Assembly: GCA_023399095.1 (NCBI GenBank)
Contig: JAEWQS010000003.1
Span: 1 to 7,356, forward strand
Direction of reading: 5' to 3'
Origin: Bacillota bacterium
Lineage (GTDB): Bacteria; Bacillota; Clostridia; Christensenellales; SZUA-584
DNA: 7,356 nucleotides
Positions 5,621 to 7,356 of the stretch are shown here, piece by piece. The notes beneath the pieces are model-generated. The model worked only from the letters and a program-made list of their open reading frames with translations, was not told where the DNA came from and did no database searches. Positions within the stretch are counted from its first letter, which is position 1. Every line of letters starts with the position of its first letter. Position numbers and translations under genes: made by a program.

Positions 5621-7356
5621 ATGAGTGAGATCATGACACCGATGCCGTTTGAACAGCTGATCCGATGGATGCTGGAAGAGTACCGCAGCAAAGGCAGCGT
5701 ATTCGGTGTTAACAAGAATAAATTCTATAAGAATGAGTCTGGCAAAGCAGTGACGATTCTCGGTCAGGAGTTGAGCAGCCCATTAGGGCCTGCGGCGGGG
5801 CCGAACACGCAGCTTACACAAAACCTCGTGGCGTCTTACGTGGCGGGGTTTCGCTTCATGGAGCTCAAAACCGTGCAGACGATGGACGGGGAAGATCTGC
5901 GCAAATGCATACCGCGTCCCTGCATTAACGCGGAAGACGAAGGATACAACTGTGAATGGTCAACCGAGCTCACGGTGCAGCAGGCGTATGAGGAATATGT
6001 AAAGGGCTGGTTCGCCGTGCATGTCGCGATGAAGGAATTCGGCCTTGGCGACAAGACAGATTGTCTCTTTAATATGAGCGTCGGGTACGATTTCGAGGGC
6101 ATCACCTCGGAGAAGATCGATACATATATCAACAATATGGCAGACGCAAGCGGCACGGATATATGGGCAAAGTGCAAGGCGCATTTACTTGACAACCTGA
6201 ACCTGTTCAATAACGTGACGGCGGAAGACATAGAGCAGATTTCTCCTTGCGTGTCCTCATCGATCACGCTTTCGACGCTGCACGGATGCCCGCCGGAGGA
6301 AATCGAGAAGATCGCGCATTACTTCCTCACAGTCAAGAAAATGGACACGTATATCAAGGTCAATCCGACGTTGCTTGGATATGACTTTGTGCGTGATATT
6401 TTGGATAAGCTCGGATACGGCTATGTGACGTTTGATGACAGGCACTTTCAGCAGGATCTTAAATTCGTGGATGCCGTGGTGCTGATCGACAAGCTCATGA
6501 AAACGGCGAAGGAGAACGGTCTTGCGTTCGGCGTGAAGGTGTCCAACACGTTCCCCGTGATGATCAAAAACGACGAGTTGCCCGGCGAATTCATGTATAT
6601 GTCGGGTCGGGCGTTGTTTCCGCTCAGCATCAATGTGGCACGAAGCTTAAGCAACCACTTTGACGGTGCGCTGCCCATATCATATTCGGGCGGAGCGGAT
6701 TACTTCAACGTCGATAAAATACTGAAAACGGGCATCAAGCCCATCACGTTTGCGACCACGATACTAAAGCCCGGCGGCTATGCGCGGGGATGGCAGCTCA
6801 GCAGAAAAGCCGAGACGGCGGTATTCGAGGGCGGCAAAATTGACGTGGACGCGCTGAACGCACTGGCTGACAGCGTGCTTGACGATAAGCATATTCAAAA
6901 GAACGCAAGAGAGGTCAAGTCCAGAAAGACGGGTTCAAGCCTTCCGCTTTTCGATTGCTTCAAAGCGCCGTGCAAAGACGGCGGCTGCCCCATCGAGCAG
7001 CAGATACCCGAGTATTTGCAGATGGTCGCCAAGGGTGAATACGACAAAGCGTTTGAAATTATCGCGATCGACAACGCGGCGCCCGCGGTCACAGCCGAGA
7101 TCTGCAGCCACGTGTGCCAGAGCAAATGCACGCGCATCGATTATGATCAGCCGCTGCAAGTCAGAAACGCGAAGAAGCTCGCTGTGCAGAATGCACAGCA
7201 GAAATATATCGATAGTATCAAGCCCGTCCCGCTGAAGACGGAGAAAAAAGCGGCGGTGATCGGCGCGGGCCCTGCGGGCATCGCGGCGGGCGTGTATTTA
7301 CGGCGCAACGGTGTGTCTGCGACTGTGTTTGAAAAACGCGACAAGCCCATGGGCAT
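5621..7356 (+). CDS. ygfK: YgfK-family FMN/Fe-S/FAD oxidoreductase ('putative selenate reductase subunit'), C-terminus outside window
   Basis: The first 578 residues of a protein of about 1,000 (E. coli YgfK is about 1,030). Domains in order: an N-terminal TIM-barrel resembling dihydroorotate/dihydropyrimidine dehydrogenases, with SSPLGPAAGPNTQ and the FMELKTVQ strand within the first 90 residues; then a GltD-like iron-sulfur region with Cys446, Cys451, Cys456 and Cys495, Cys499, Cys503; then the start of an FAD/NAD Rossmann domain, GAGPAG (548-553) with Glu571 ending the second strand. The rest of the reductase and any C-terminal ferredoxin domain are off the right edge. The start is ATG 5621 with a G-rich site (GGGGG, 5611-5615) five bases upstream. 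The frame is open throughout. The architecture resembles dihydropyrimidine dehydrogenase and predicts electron transfer between NAD(P)H and an oxidised ring substrate. The selenate-reductase label is historical; a role in purine catabolism is inferred from the neighbours. Confidence 0.93.
   Translation, partial: MSEIMTPMPFEQLIRWMLEEYRSKGSVFGVNKNKFYKNESGKAVTILGQELSSPLGPAAGPNTQLTQNLVASYVAGFRFMELKTVQTMDGEDLRKCIPRPCINAEDEGYNCEWSTELTVQQAYEEYVKGWFAVHVAMKEFGLGDKTDCLFNMSVGYDFEGITSEKIDTYINNMADASGTDIWAKCKAHLLDNLNLFNNVTAEDIEQISPCVSSSITLSTLHGCPPEEIEKIAHYFLTVKKMDTYIKVNPTLLGYDFVRDILDKLGYGYVTFDDRHFQQDLKFVDAVVLIDKLMKTAKENGLAFGVKVSNTFPVMIKNDELPGEFMYMSGRALFPLSINVARSLSNHFDGALPISYSGGADYFNVDKILKTGIKPITFATTILKPGGYARGWQLSRKAETAVFEGGKIDVDALNALADSVLDDKHIQKNAREVKSRKTGSSLPLFDCFKAPCKDGGCPIEQQIPEYLQMVAKGEYDKAFEIIAIDNAAPAVTAEICSHVCQSKCTRIDYDQPLQVRNAKKLAVQNAQQKYIDSIKPVPLKTEKKAAVIGAGPAGIAAGVYLRRNGVSATVFEKRDKPMG

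Noticed and set aside
900..7356. In-frame TGA codons that might encode selenocysteine, given the selenium link of this cluster.
   Set aside because: None of the genes is interrupted by an in-frame TGA within its conserved domains. The selenium link comes from the partner hydroxylases, not from these proteins.

Overview
The window carries most of a gene cluster known as the selenium-/molybdenum-hydroxylase-linked purine catabolism locus (E. coli ygeW–ssnA–ygfK–xdh region). Homologues of these genes have been linked to anaerobic breakdown of uric acid and other purines by gut bacteria. Strong Shine-Dalgarno sequences, an AT-rich intergenic region between coding sequence of moderate GC, and tight one-way packing all fit an anaerobic Firmicute, probably a Clostridia-type gut commensal. 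The sequence alone does not fix the taxon.

Layout. On the left, on the minus strand, lies the N-terminal 209 codons of an XdhC/CoxI-family protein, a molybdenum-cofactor chaperone for xanthine dehydrogenase-type enzymes; its 3' end is outside the window. A 271-bp AT-rich intergenic region (629-899) follows. It holds two back-to-back sigma-A-like promoters and a stem-loop in the plus-strand leader. From there to the right edge runs a single plus-strand operon: ygeY (M20 metallohydrolase), ygeW (carbamoyltransferase-like), a carbamate kinase (yqeA/arcC type, GTG start), ssnA (zinc amidohydrolase) and ygfK (FMN/FAD/Fe-S oxidoreductase, cut by the window end after 578 of roughly 1,000 residues). 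Gaps within the operon are 15, 6, 23 and 30 bases, no internal terminator is evident, and all frames are intact.

How they may work together (inference). The oxidoreductase YgfK and the XdhC-matured molybdenum hydroxylases would handle purine redox steps. SsnA and YgeY are hydrolases suited to opening or trimming C-N bonds of purine-derived intermediates. YgeW would phosphorolyse a carbamoylated (ureido) intermediate to carbamoyl phosphate, and carbamate kinase would then make ATP, CO2 and ammonia from it. This would be a fermentative energy-conserving route analogous to arginine deiminase or allantoin fermentation. The individual substrates of YgeY, YgeW, SsnA and YgfK cannot be read from the sequence. 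Compared with E. coli, ygeX and hyuA are absent from between ygeW, ygeY and the kinase.
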